Origin: Pseudobacteriovorax sp.
GTDB lineage: Bacteria; Bdellovibrionota_B; Oligoflexia; Oligoflexales; Oligoflexaceae
Assembly (NCBI GenBank): GCA_013215145.1
Contig: JABSRP010000018.1
Coordinates: 62,001-126,000 of the forward strand
Length of the DNA stretch: 64,000 nt
Direction of reading: 5' to 3'
The notes beneath the pieces were generated by a model, which was given only the letters and a program-made list of their open reading frames with translations, had not been told where the DNA came from and made no database searches. The position numbers and the translations under genes were made by a program. Shown piece by piece: positions 27,767-36,731 of the stretch; within the stretch, counting starts at the first letter, position 1; each line of letters starts with the position of its first letter.

Positions 27767-27808
27767 GTATAAGGAGCAACCAACCAAAGGTCGTGTCGCT
27801 CCATGAAA

Positions 27809-29095
27809 TCAATGGCGACAGAAGCGCTCCACACAGTTTAGTCCGAGATCAAGCTGCCCCCCAGTTCCCGGTAAACATTGGTTCAGCCCACGGATAGAGC
27901 ATCCGGTTCCTTCAACATGTTGGCCACAAAAGTTCTCAGCGCAGCTAAGACCGCCACCATACTTAGCACAAGGCTTCAGTTTATCGAGCTGACAGTATCC
28001 GTCGATATTGATTGGTGTAGGAGTAGGCGTTGGTGTCGGAACAGGTATGGGATGAGGATCGGGAGTGGGCGTTGGTACGGGCACAGGGTGCGGATCCGGT
28101 GTCGGCGGGGGTTGAGGATGGCTGCCGGGATAAGATCCACAGTTTTCAAACCAACGGCGGGCAAAGGCTTCGGCTTCGCTCCGGCTCAAGTCTAGTCCAG
28201 ACGATGAGTAAGCGTAGTTGTAGATGCGGCGATACTCCTCACGAGTCAAGATTTCAAAACGTGTGCAATAGCTCGAAAATGTTTTGGCAAACTCTGTCGC
28301 TTCACTAGACGAGAGATCCAAAGTGCTTGTCCCATAACCAAAATCATAGGCCTTGCGGTAGTTCGCGCGAGTAAGCTTGGAAACATCACCGCAACCAAGA
28401 GCAAAGGTTTTCGCAAAAAGCTCAGAATCGGCGCGAGACAAATCCAAAGTTGACGAACCGTAGGCAAAGTCATAGGCTTTCCGATAGAAATTGCGATTTA
28501 ATCGACCAGGAACATTACATAGCCTTATGTAGTCTGCAGCGAAGCGCTCAGACTCGGCCCTTGAGAGGTCAAGGGTGGAACTTCCGTACGCATAATCATA
28601 GGCCTCTCGGTAAACTCCCGAGCCGGTATTTTTACTTGGTGGGATAGGTCCTCGTTGGTAGCTGATAAAAAAGTCAGCGGTATACTGCTCCGCTTCGCCG
28701 CGAGAGAGATCTAGTCCACTAGTACCATAGGCAAATTGATAGACAGCCCGATAGTTTTGCTGAGTTAAGATCTGGGTATCTTTGCACGATAGAGCATACC
28801 GACGAACATAGTCTACCGACTCGGCTCGGGTCAGATCAAGAGTAGACGTCCCATAAGCAAACTGATAGGCCTTTCGATAATAGTCTTGATCTAGCAGCCC
28901 TACCCTAGCGCATCTTGCCATATAATCCACAGCAAACTGATCCGATTCTGAACTCGATAAATCTAACATCGAGGAAGAAAAAGCAAAGCTGCGCGCCTGA
29001 CGCTTCGCTTTGACAAGATCCGTATCTCTTGCTTCGGCAAAGCCCGCGAACAATAATGCCGCGCCGGCAGCTACGGTTAACATCCGTCTTTTCAT
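27809..29095 (-). CDS. Secreted protein with seven 42-residue repeats, Pro-rich linker and Cys-rich tail
   Basis: The start is the second in-frame Met, giving a signal peptide (MKRRMLTVAAGAALLFAGFAEA). About seven repeats of roughly 42 residues follow, each centred on AYxFAYGSSTLDLSRAES with an aromatic/Ala pattern and often one Cys at the end (as in ALSC, RLC, ALGC). The repeats should pack as a superhelix of short helices. A Pro/Thr/His-rich linker comes next (PTPDPHPVPVPTPTPDPHP), then two related Cys-rich units with four Cys each (LKPCAKYGGGLSC and LNQCLPGTGG). I know no function for this repeat. The near-identical DNA of neighbouring repeats suggests recent expansion. It is probably secreted or surface-bound. 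Confidence 0.8.
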   Translation of the reverse strand: MKRRMLTVAAGAALLFAGFAEARDTDLVKAKRQARSFAFSSSMLDLSSSESDQFAVDYMARCARVGLLDQDYYRKAYQFAYGTSTLDLTRAESVDYVRRYALSCKDTQILTQQNYRAVYQFAYGTSGLDLSRGEAEQYTADFFISYQRGPIPPSKNTGSGVYREAYDYAYGSSTLDLSRAESERFAADYIRLCNVPGRLNRNFYRKAYDFAYGSSTLDLSRADSELFAKTFALGCGDVSKLTRANYRKAYDFGYGTSTLDLSSSEATEFAKTFSSYCTRFEILTREEYRRIYNYAYSSSGLDLSRSEAEAFARRWFENCGSYPGSHPQPPPTPDPHPVPVPTPTPDPHPIPVPTPTPTPTPINIDGYCQLDKLKPCAKYGGGLSCAENFCGQHVEGTGCSIRGLNQCLPGTGGQLDLGLNCVERFCRH

Positions 29096-29646
29096 AACAA
29101 GGTCCCTTTCCGGTTTCAGTCCTTTTGGGTACTTCATATATGAGATATGACCATCTCAATCCGAACAGCTCGGCATGAAACACCACTCTTTGGTAACGAT
29201 GACAAAACAGAAAGCAAGTCTCGTACCTGAAATCAAATCATCTTGGAATTCAGTCGTATTGTTAATCAAACTTAATCAAGTTAGGCTAAGTTCGTTTAGT
29301 AGGTATGCTGAAGAGAAGGATTGCCCGCCATTTAGCCGAGTTTATTGCCTTGTGCCCCACTGCGCATTACCCTGCCATGGCAAACACAGCCTACGCCTTA
29401 CAGACACAAAAGATCGGATGCGATGTGATATCGTCTTCATATCTTTGGGAATCTATGAGTTCCAAGACCGTAGGTAGATCCCGTGGGTGCGCCTACTGAG
29501 CTATAGATAAAACAGTGTACATAAAGGCGTTGGTTCCTTTTCTTTTTGATTGATGGACACTGCCAGTTGGGCTATACCTTCAGTGCCTTCCAGGCGAAAT
29601 GTCCAACGTTATCCATAATTTTCCGAGCCAAGTAAGGGGACCCACC
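29096..29646. other. Intergenic region between the repeat-protein gene and the M61 peptidase gene
   Basis: About 550 bases between divergent genes. Two overlapping rightward frames of 100 and 64 codons (29175-29477 and 29305-29499) cross it. Neither has a good ribosome binding site, a family resemblance or protein-like composition, so I do not call them genes. The promoters of both neighbours must lie here, but none stands out. Confidence 0.5.
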
Positions 29647-31461
29647 GTGCTGAGACCGCTACTCATTCTTAGTTTACTCATCATTCCTTGGATCACTCAC
29701 GCTAAGGTTAGCTACCACATTGAGATCACCAACCCTCACCAGCAGCTTGCTAATATTTCAAATACGTTTCCTGTGGCAAAAAATCAGGAATTGATTGTCA
29801 AAATGCCTGTTTGGCGAACAGGGCGATACGAAATCTTGAATTTTGCCAGCGCTATTTCCGATGTTAATGTGGTCGACCAAAATGGAAAGCCGCTAAATTT
29901 CGAAAAAACATCCAAAAGCACTTGGCGCATCCAAGCAGGTAGCGATACGCGACAGGCGACGATCACCTACGAACTCTATGCCAATGAACTCGGCCTTAGA
30001 ACGCGGCATATCGATGAGACCCATGGGTTCTTTGATGCCAGCGCTACCTTTTTATATAGCGACAACCTTCGATCCGAGCCGTTATCTGTGAGTTGGAATG
30101 GACCGAAAGACTGGAAGGGGCGATCCGGATTAGAGTCATCGGGTAAACGAAGCTTCCGCGCAAAAGACTTTGATCAACTCATCGACTCACCCATCGAGAT
30201 AGGTATCCATGAATATTTTAATTTTAAAGTAGAAGGCAAGATCTTCGAGGTGGTGATTTGGGGACAAGGAAATTACGACAAAACACTTATCCAAACAGAT
30301 TTAAAAAAGATCGTAAAAGGCACAAAAGACATTTGGGGTTCTTATCCTTTCGAGCGCTATTTGTTTAAGCTTCACCTTACCGACGGACAGTTTGGGGCTA
30401 CCGAGCATATTAACTCAACCATCATAGATTTAGATCGGCATATCTTTAAAGAACGCGAGCAATACCTCAGATTTGTACGTGTGGCAGCTCATGAATTTAT
30501 CCATACATGGAATGTAAAAGCCTATCGTCCCGAGGGTATCGCTATTTATGATTACGATAAAGAGAACTACTCAAAACTTCTTTGGCTAAGCGAAGGCTCC
30601 ACTTCTTATTTCGAAGATCTCATCCTGCTGCGGGCCGGTGTTATCACTCTTAAAGAGTTCCTCAAGAAACTCGCCCAGTATCTGGAAGACTATAAAACGA
30701 AACCAGGTAACACAAAAATTTCTCTTACGGACTATAGCTTCAATTACTGGATGAAATCTCGTGACAGGCATAAGCGTCTCAATCGTACCAGTGGGATCTA
30801 TCTTGAGGGAAAAGTTTTCTCGCTACTTCTAGATTTAAACATGCTAGCGGCAACCAAAGGTAAAGCCAGCTATCAAGATGTTCATCGTAAACTTTACGAA
30901 GACTTTCGGTTACCTAAAACCTTCAGTAGTAACGATGTGAAGCAGCTTGTGGAAACGCTCAGTCCCTTGAAGACCGATGCCATTTGGTCGGATTATGTCG
31001 ATGGTAGAAAAAAAATCGATGTCCTAGACCTAGCGAAGCAAATCGGTCTTGAGGCCAAATATGGGGGAAAGCCTGAGATGGTATCGCAAAAAACAGGTTG
31101 GCTCGGGATACAAATTGCTTCGGGTTCCGATTGGATCAAAATTGATTCCGTGGCCTACAACTCACCGGCTTGGAATGCTGGACTTACATCTGGCGATCAT
31201 ATTGCAGCTATCAATGGATTTCGCGTCACCAGCAAAGCCTGGAAAGATAGGCTCAAGACTCTTCGCCAGAAAGAAGAAGTAACCATCGATTACTACCGCC
31301 GCGGCCGGGTACATCAAGCGAAACTAACAGCAAAAGAAAAGCCAAGAGCACGCCTATCTCTTGTACCGACTAGTAAACCTAGTCCCGAGCAGAAGGCCCT
31401 TTTCGAAGCTTGGACCCGAACACCATGGCCCGAAAAAAAATCTAAGTCCGTATCGCACTAA
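29647..31461 (+). CDS. M61 family (glycyl aminopeptidase-type) metallopeptidase with PDZ domain, exported
   Basis: The chosen start is a GTG at 29647 with AAGGGGA six bases upstream; it gives a clean signal peptide (MLRPLLILSLLIIPWITHA). An ATG 48 bases earlier would put a polar tail before it. The N-terminal beta domain begins VSYHIEITNPHQQ, as in M61 peptidases. The zinc site is HEFIHTWN with the third ligand in WLSEGSTSYFEDL. A PDZ domain follows (about 480-570: GWLGIQIASG, SPAWNAGLTSGDHIAAING). M61 enzymes trim N-terminal residues, often Gly or Ala, from peptides. The location is periplasmic or secreted. The length (604 aa) is normal for the family. Confidence 0.92.
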   Translation: MLRPLLILSLLIIPWITHAKVSYHIEITNPHQQLANISNTFPVAKNQELIVKMPVWRTGRYEILNFASAISDVNVVDQNGKPLNFEKTSKSTWRIQAGSDTRQATITYELYANELGLRTRHIDETHGFFDASATFLYSDNLRSEPLSVSWNGPKDWKGRSGLESSGKRSFRAKDFDQLIDSPIEIGIHEYFNFKVEGKIFEVVIWGQGNYDKTLIQTDLKKIVKGTKDIWGSYPFERYLFKLHLTDGQFGATEHINSTIIDLDRHIFKEREQYLRFVRVAAHEFIHTWNVKAYRPEGIAIYDYDKENYSKLLWLSEGSTSYFEDLILLRAGVITLKEFLKKLAQYLEDYKTKPGNTKISLTDYSFNYWMKSRDRHKRLNRTSGIYLEGKVFSLLLDLNMLAATKGKASYQDVHRKLYEDFRLPKTFSSNDVKQLVETLSPLKTDAIWSDYVDGRKKIDVLDLAKQIGLEAKYGGKPEMVSQKTGWLGIQIASGSDWIKIDSVAYNSPAWNAGLTSGDHIAAINGFRVTSKAWKDRLKTLRQKEEVTIDYYRRGRVHQAKLTAKEKPRARLSLVPTSKPSPEQKALFEAWTRTPWPEKKSKSVSH

Positions 31462-31661
31462 TTCGGTTCTTTAGAGAGTCGCTGGCACACTGCAAGCGAC
31501 CTTCTCTCCCCTAGCAAAAACTTCCACAGTTCCTCTCATAGAAAACATTTCAGCCCTGATAGATAGTTAATAATGGGATTGCGACCCTGACACCTTCATG
31601 ATAGGTTTCACCCATTCTTGCGCGAAAACACTGTCAGGAAAGCCCTGGAAGGCATAACTCA

Positions 31662-32324
31662 ATGAAAAATTATCATCATGAGGTGGAGACTCTCATAGCG
31701 GAGCTACAAGATAGGATGGATGAGAACCAGTTCTCTACATTGGCTGCATTCATCCAGCCCGCGGCCATCGCCGACAATAATATTTTGACTAAGAATTTTA
31801 GCGGTTGTGGCCGTAGATTTAAAATGATTCAGGCTGATAAAACGGGAAAAGGATATCAGCGTTGGCCAACAGAAAAGCTCGCTCGCTGCACCTTAGCGAC
31901 TCTCGCTATCGCCAATCGTAAACCCACAGACGCTGCTTTTTTGCTAGACGATTTATTTAGGAAGGGAGACCTGCATGAGCAGGAAGCTGTACTGACGACA
32001 TTGAATTTTTTTCCTGATCGGTCAGAATTTATGGACATTGCTTTCGAGGCTCTCAGGTCAAATGTGGTACCCGTATTTGCGAGCATCTGCTGCGACAATG
32101 ATTATCCAGCAGCAAGGTTTTCCCAACTCTACTTTAATCAGATGGTCCTAAAAGCGATCTTCCTTGATATCGAAGTCGCACGGATCGATGGGTTAAAAGA
32201 GCGTCTTAATCCACAATTACTACAAATGATTTCCGACTATCGAGACGAACGGACTATTGCAAACAGATCGGTACCAGAAGGTATCGGGTTTATTGAATCC
32301 TTAAACTCTGGAGTGAACCTATGA
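31662..32324 (+). CDS. eboA: EboA family protein
   Basis: The first gene of the ebo/edb cluster, of unknown biochemical role. The 220-aa helical protein shows the family pattern: LARCTLATLAIAN, a ladder of helices ending LNFFPDRSEFMDIAFEALRSN, VVPVFASICCDNDYPAARF, then NQMVLKAIFLDIEVARIDGL and a closing DYRDERTIANR. The assignment also rests on its neighbours, which are the other five ebo genes. Its stop codon overlaps the eboB start (ATGA), so the two are translationally coupled. In cyanobacteria the cluster is required to move a scytonemin precursor to the periplasm; in a nematode-repelling Pseudomonas it is called edb. Confidence 0.85.
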   Translation: MKNYHHEVETLIAELQDRMDENQFSTLAAFIQPAAIADNNILTKNFSGCGRRFKMIQADKTGKGYQRWPTEKLARCTLATLAIANRKPTDAAFLLDDLFRKGDLHEQEAVLTTLNFFPDRSEFMDIAFEALRSNVVPVFASICCDNDYPAARFSQLYFNQMVLKAIFLDIEVARIDGLKERLNPQLLQMISDYRDERTIANRSVPEGIGFIESLNSGVNL

Positions 32325-33208
32325 AAATGTTTGATCCCCATATTCACATGACGTCGCGCACAACAGACGATTATCAGAAGATGGCTGAAGCCGGAATCAC
32401 CGTCGTGTGTGAACCAGCCTTTTGGATGGGACAACCACGGACCCATGCCTCGAGTTTTGAGGACTACTTTTTATCATTAGTTGGCTGGGAGCGTTTCCGT
32501 GCAAGTCAATTCGGAATTCATCACTTCTGCACTATAGCCCTCAACCCTAAAGAGGCAAATAATGCAAACCTGGCTGATGATGTCCTTGCCATGATGCCAA
32601 GGTACCTAGAAAAAGAATCCGTAATAGCCGTGGGCGAGATTGGACTCGATGATCAAACTGATGCTGAAGTCTATTACCTAAAAAAACAGGTTGAATTAGC
32701 CAAAGAGTTTGAGCTTCCCGTATTGGTTCATACACCTCATCGAGACAAAAAACACGGCTCTATGCGCTGTATCGATATCATTCTTGAAACAGGTATCGAC
32801 CCAAGTTTGGTCTTAATTGACCACAACAACGAAGAAACTATAGAAGAAACCCTGCGCTCCGGCTGCTGGGCCGGCCACTCCATCTACCCAGAAACCAAAA
32901 TGGATGAAGAGCGTATGGCTCGTATTGTAAAAAGATTTGGACCAGAGAAGATTATTATCAACAGCGCCGCAGACTGGGGAGTGAGCGACACCTTAATGGT
33001 CCCAAAAACCGTTGCAAAAATGCGTGACATCGGAGTCAGCGAAGCCGATATCGAGAGGGTGGTATGGGATAATCCGATTGCATTTTTCGCCCAAAGCGGC
33101 CGGATTACGAAATCCGCATTGGAAAAAGACGTTTTACGAGACCAAACTCAGTTGTTCTCAGGCAATTCTGTCTTGAGAGGACAGACACCTCAAGTCGATA
33201 GCATCTAG
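32321..33208 (+). CDS. eboB: EboB, TatD-like metal-dependent hydrolase
   Basis: A TIM-barrel hydrolase with the TatD metal ligands in order: HIH in MFDPHIHM, Glu in VGEIGLDD, His in PVLVHTPH, His in VLIDHNNEE and Asp in NSAADWG. TatD proteins are metal-dependent nucleases or phosphoesterases, but the ebo branch has no proven substrate. The ATG overlaps the eboA stop by four bases. The gene after it begins ten bases later. At 295 aa it has a C-terminal tail of about 30 polar residues beyond the barrel. Confidence 0.88.
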   Translation: MKMFDPHIHMTSRTTDDYQKMAEAGITVVCEPAFWMGQPRTHASSFEDYFLSLVGWERFRASQFGIHHFCTIALNPKEANNANLADDVLAMMPRYLEKESVIAVGEIGLDDQTDAEVYYLKKQVELAKEFELPVLVHTPHRDKKHGSMRCIDIILETGIDPSLVLIDHNNEETIEETLRSGCWAGHSIYPETKMDEERMARIVKRFGPEKIIINSAADWGVSDTLMVPKTVAKMRDIGVSEADIERVVWDNPIAFFAQSGRITKSALEKDVLRDQTQLFSGNSVLRGQTPQVDSI

Positions 33209-33217
33209 GAGTCTTCA

Positions 33218-34615
33218 GTGCACCATCTTACAGTACTGAATATTGTTGGCCTGACTCCAGAATTGATCGATGAGGAAAGCACTCCCTATCTAGCAAAATT
33301 TTTTGCTCAGGGATCTATGCGCCCTATCAAGGCATTGGCACCTGCAGTCACCTGCACCATGCAGTCTACCTTCCTTACAGGCAGTTTACCATGTGATCAC
33401 GGAATTGTTGGCAATGGCTGGTATTTTAAGGATTTGGCTGAGGTCGGTTTTTGGAAACAGGCCAACTCACTGGTACAAGGAGAGATGGTTTGGGATGCTG
33501 CAAAAAAACGCAACGAAGACTTTCGATCATCTCAGTTGTTTTGGTGGTACAACATGTATGGGTCGGCCGACATTTCGGTAACCCCACGTCCACTATACCC
33601 TGCTGATGGTCGCAAGATTCCTGACATTTACACCTACCCACAACATTTACGCCACAAGCTTAGCGACAAGCTAGGAACCTTTCCCTTATTTAATTTTTGG
33701 GGACCCAAAGCAGATATCACATCAAGCAGGTGGATTGCCAACTGCGCCCTTGAGGTAAGACAACGATTTCATCCTCACCTCAATTTAGTTTATATCCCAC
33801 ATCTTGACTATAATCTGCAAAGGCTGGGGCCGTATCACCCTGAGATAAAACACGACTTGAAGGCTGTTGACGCTTTGGCCGAGGAACTCATAGAAGATGG
33901 TTTAAAAGATGGTGGTCGCGTTATGGTGCTTTCTGAATACGGCATCACTCCAGTGAGTGCCTCAGTTTCCATTAACCGTCACCTGCGACAGGCAGGATTC
34001 GTAGGAATTAAAGAGGAGCTAGGCTATGAGATGCTCGATGCAGGCGCCTCGGAAGCATTTGCCGTCTGCGATCATCAAATCGCCCATGTTTACGTTAAGA
34101 ATCCCAATCGTATTCAAGAGGTCAAAGATGTATTAACCTCTGTTTCTGGTATTGAAAACGTCTATAGTCAGAAGGAGGAGTTAAGCTCTTTAGGCCTGGA
34201 TCACTCACGATCAGGTGATATTATCTGCATCAGTGACGCCGACAAATGGTTTGATTACTACTTTTGGCTGGATGATGACTTAGCCCCAGATTACGCTCGC
34301 ACCGTGGATATTCATCGCAAGCCTGGCTATGATCCCGTAGAGCTCTTTATCGATCCCAAGATCACTTTTCCCATGCTGAAGCTCGCAGGCAAATTAGCCA
34401 AAAAGAAACTCGGGTTTCGTACACTCATGGATGTCATTCCCTTGGATACCAGTCTAGTCAAAGGCTCTCACGGACGCGTGACTGATCGTTTAGAATACGG
34501 TCCACTCGTGGCTTCTAGTTTGGAGGGCATTTTTTCGACAAATCAAGAGTTTATTGAAGCGACTGACATCAAAGGTATGATGCTCCAGCATATTTTTGAG
34601 GACACGATCGGCTAA
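33218..34615 (+). CDS. eboF: EboF, type I phosphodiesterase / nucleotide pyrophosphatase family
   Basis: A GTG start with AGGAG eight bases upstream. The 465-aa protein belongs to the alkaline phosphatase superfamily. The Thr nucleophile region is PAVTCTMQSTFLTG, followed by HGIVGNGW, a metal-binding Asp/His group in YIPHLDYNLQRLGPYH, the SEYGITPV motif where many relatives have SDHG, and GSHGRVTD near the C-terminus. It would hydrolyse a phosphodiester or pyrophosphate of the unknown ebo intermediate. It ends the rightward half of the split cluster and converges with eboC, with 19 bases between the stop codons. Confidence 0.88.
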   Translation: MHHLTVLNIVGLTPELIDEESTPYLAKFFAQGSMRPIKALAPAVTCTMQSTFLTGSLPCDHGIVGNGWYFKDLAEVGFWKQANSLVQGEMVWDAAKKRNEDFRSSQLFWWYNMYGSADISVTPRPLYPADGRKIPDIYTYPQHLRHKLSDKLGTFPLFNFWGPKADITSSRWIANCALEVRQRFHPHLNLVYIPHLDYNLQRLGPYHPEIKHDLKAVDALAEELIEDGLKDGGRVMVLSEYGITPVSASVSINRHLRQAGFVGIKEELGYEMLDAGASEAFAVCDHQIAHVYVKNPNRIQEVKDVLTSVSGIENVYSQKEELSSLGLDHSRSGDIICISDADKWFDYYFWLDDDLAPDYARTVDIHRKPGYDPVELFIDPKITFPMLKLAGKLAKKKLGFRTLMDVIPLDTSLVKGSHGRVTDRLEYGPLVASSLEGIFSTNQEFIEATDIKGMMLQHIFEDTIG

Positions 34616-34634
34616 GCAGTAAGCTTTGTACCTG

Positions 34635-35519
34635 TTAAGTTCCAGCGGCATATCTCTGAAGATAAAGCGTCGCGGTAAAGAGTCCCATAGATATCAAAGC
34701 AAATACCGGAGCTCCTGTTCCGGCAATGACGATAGCATCAAGAATACAGATGCCTGCAATTAGTCTTACCACTGTTTTACCAATAGCTTTTTTTGCTTGA
34801 AATAATGGCCAAAGGGCAAAGCCAAGCCAGAAAAGATAGAACAGTAAAAACGGAATCGCCGCGGATGGATCCCAATTCTGATTGCCAAAGTAAAGAAAAA
34901 GGGGCAACAGCAGAGCAAGATACCAAAAACGAGAGGATACTCCACTTTTTCCTAAGTGCTCGTTCTTAGCTATTTTTGTTAGAATCGAGAGGTAAATGAC
35001 TATAGCAATGCATATCATAAATAGGTCCGAACTTAGATGACTACTCACAGCAAACCCTGTGAGAATATAAATAAGCGCCCTACACAGGGCCATGATGAAT
35101 GGGCTAAACGGGTTTTGCTTATGATACATATCATAAATCAGTATAGCCCCAGCGAGTAAAATTCCGGAAACTATAACGGCCAAACTAGGGCGGTCGCCAG
35201 CCATAAACGCGACACCTAAAACACCAAGCAAAGCTAGGGTCATAAGACTAAAGCCGTAGGTAAAGACAGCGGATCGCGATATTTTACCTAAAACGATCGG
35301 TCTTGGAATATCATGGGCACGATCAAACTCCGCGTCATAGGCATCATTGAGAAACATCCCTGCTAGGTAAAACAAAGCCATCGATAGGAACAAGCTAAAC
35401 AACATCGGAAGGGGTACGTCTGCCATCATCTGGGATGCTGCTGTTGCCGCCAAGACATTCGAGAATACCGTCGGTAGGTTGGACACGCGACCTAATTCAA
35501 GTAAGGTTTTGAGTTTCAT
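34635..35519 (-). CDS. eboC: EboC, UbiA-type prenyltransferase
   Basis: The start at 35519 (MKLKTLLELGRVSNLPTVFSN) is chosen over an upstream Met because this is the classic UbiA N-terminus. It overlaps the end of eboE by 23 bases. The first Asp-rich motif NDAYDAEFD, which binds the prenyl diphosphate through Mg, is intact, and a second acidic motif (YDMYH) follows about 100 residues later. Eight or nine membrane helices fill the 294 residues. It should attach a polyprenyl chain to an aromatic or cyclitol-type acceptor at the inner membrane. In ebo clusters this points to a prenylated product that has not been identified. Confidence 0.9.
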   Translation of the reverse strand: MKLKTLLELGRVSNLPTVFSNVLAATAASQMMADVPLPMLFSLFLSMALFYLAGMFLNDAYDAEFDRAHDIPRPIVLGKISRSAVFTYGFSLMTLALLGVLGVAFMAGDRPSLAVIVSGILLAGAILIYDMYHKQNPFSPFIMALCRALIYILTGFAVSSHLSSDLFMICIAIVIYLSILTKIAKNEHLGKSGVSSRFWYLALLLPLFLYFGNQNWDPSAAIPFLLFYLFWLGFALWPLFQAKKAIGKTVVRLIAGICILDAIVIAGTGAPVFALISMGLFTATLYLQRYAAGT

Positions 35520-36723
35520 ATTCACGGGTAATCTGTTCCTTCGTCCAGTTGAGTTCTGATACAAGGTGGTGGACTAGCGATTGATCGCTAAGACTTTCCG
35601 GTAGCACATCAAATGTATAGGTTTCTACTTCAAAGACTGGGTTTAGCATTTGATGATGCTTCACCAATTGCTGTAACGTCGCCAATAAATGCTCCCCTGT
35701 TCCAGCAATCAAATTTCCCCCCTTCCAGTGGACAGGAACGTGAAAATGGACACGAGCCCGATGGCCTCGATGCCGCTGCCAATCTCGGAGAAAAAGATGC
35801 AAGTCGGAATAATGAGCCTTCAAACCGTCGTCACCTAGCACCACAGTCTGGTGAAGGTATACGGGATCAATAAAATCACCAAGAGCTTCCATGTGATCCG
35901 CGGAAATGGGAAAAACCTCTAAGGCTTGACTAATCTGCACCTTACCGACAGAAATTCCGCTTGCCTGAAGAGACTCCATAACCTGCCTAGGCTCTTCGTA
36001 GGCAACAGCCATGTGACAGGTATCCAGGCAGATCGTAAGGAATGTTCTGATGATCCTCTCGATGGTTGCTGCCGCATAACCTTTTGTCCAGGCTGAGCGT
36101 TGATAGATTTTAGGATTGAGTAAGAAAGCCTCAAAAAAGACAATAAGATCTTTCGTTTTCTCTAAAAAACAAAATGGCTCGGGCTCAAGTGCCAATACAA
36201 TAGTCTTGCCCAAGTTGCTTTGAATCTCATGAAGATAAAAAGCTAATTCTATAAGGTGTTGAGCGGCCAGCTCTATGTCAGTAGGGTTGCGAAAGCTATC
36301 TTGATAGCCAAGAGGAAGCGTACTAATGGGAAAAACGCCTTCACCAACAACTCCTAACTTGAGTACTAGATCAATCAATCGTTTCGTATAGTCAAACCGA
36401 TCAGCCGACTTCCAGTTTGGAGTATAGACGTTTTCCTTAATCGCCTTCCCATGAAACGACCCATAAGGAAAGCCATTTAAGGTCATGACGTTCAAATGAT
36501 GCTGCTCCAGCCAAGAAACGAGTTGATCCTGTTGCCGGCGAGATTCCCAAAGTGTTAGGCTGGCAATATCCGATAGCCATAGGCCGAAACCCATCGACTC
36601 GTAAGGAGAGACATACCTCTTCACCTCTGGGAGATGATGTTGAAGCTGATGAAAACACTGATTCCAATCACTACTGGCGTGTACGTTGGTGCAATATCCT
36701 ATTTGAAAGGAGTTCTTGGCCAT
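35497..36723 (-). CDS. eboE: EboE, xylose-isomerase-like TIM-barrel protein
   Basis: The start at 36723 has AGGAG six bases upstream and opens MAKNSFQIGYCTNVHASSDW; a longer frame 42 codons upstream runs into eboD and is not used. The 408-aa protein has the sugar-phosphate isomerase/epimerase barrel: NGFPYGSFHG, ALEPEPFCFLE, LDTCHMAVAYE and a late VHFHVPVHW, which supply Glu, Asp and His metal ligands. The reaction is unknown. It starts eight bases after the eboD stop and overlaps eboC, so eboD, E and C are one operon. Confidence 0.88.
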   Translation of the reverse strand: MAKNSFQIGYCTNVHASSDWNQCFHQLQHHLPEVKRYVSPYESMGFGLWLSDIASLTLWESRRQQDQLVSWLEQHHLNVMTLNGFPYGSFHGKAIKENVYTPNWKSADRFDYTKRLIDLVLKLGVVGEGVFPISTLPLGYQDSFRNPTDIELAAQHLIELAFYLHEIQSNLGKTIVLALEPEPFCFLEKTKDLIVFFEAFLLNPKIYQRSAWTKGYAAATIERIIRTFLTICLDTCHMAVAYEEPRQVMESLQASGISVGKVQISQALEVFPISADHMEALGDFIDPVYLHQTVVLGDDGLKAHYSDLHLFLRDWQRHRGHRARVHFHVPVHWKGGNLIAGTGEHLLATLQQLVKHHQMLNPVFEVETYTFDVLPESLSDQSLVHHLVSELNWTKEQITREYETQNLT

Positions 36724-36731
36724 GTAGACTC

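Larger units (their letters stand above)
26941..27808. other. Gene-free region carrying three long hairpin elements
   Basis: This stretch of 868 bases has no convincing gene. It is AT-rich and about half of it consists of three palindromic elements (entered separately). The frames that cross it are by-products of the palindromes. The sequence between elements shows no terminal repeats or transposase remnant. Confidence 0.8.

Noticed and set aside
29175-29499. Two overlapping small frames upstream of the M61 peptidase gene
   Set aside because: No ribosome binding site, no family resemblance and a composition unlike the neighbouring proteins.
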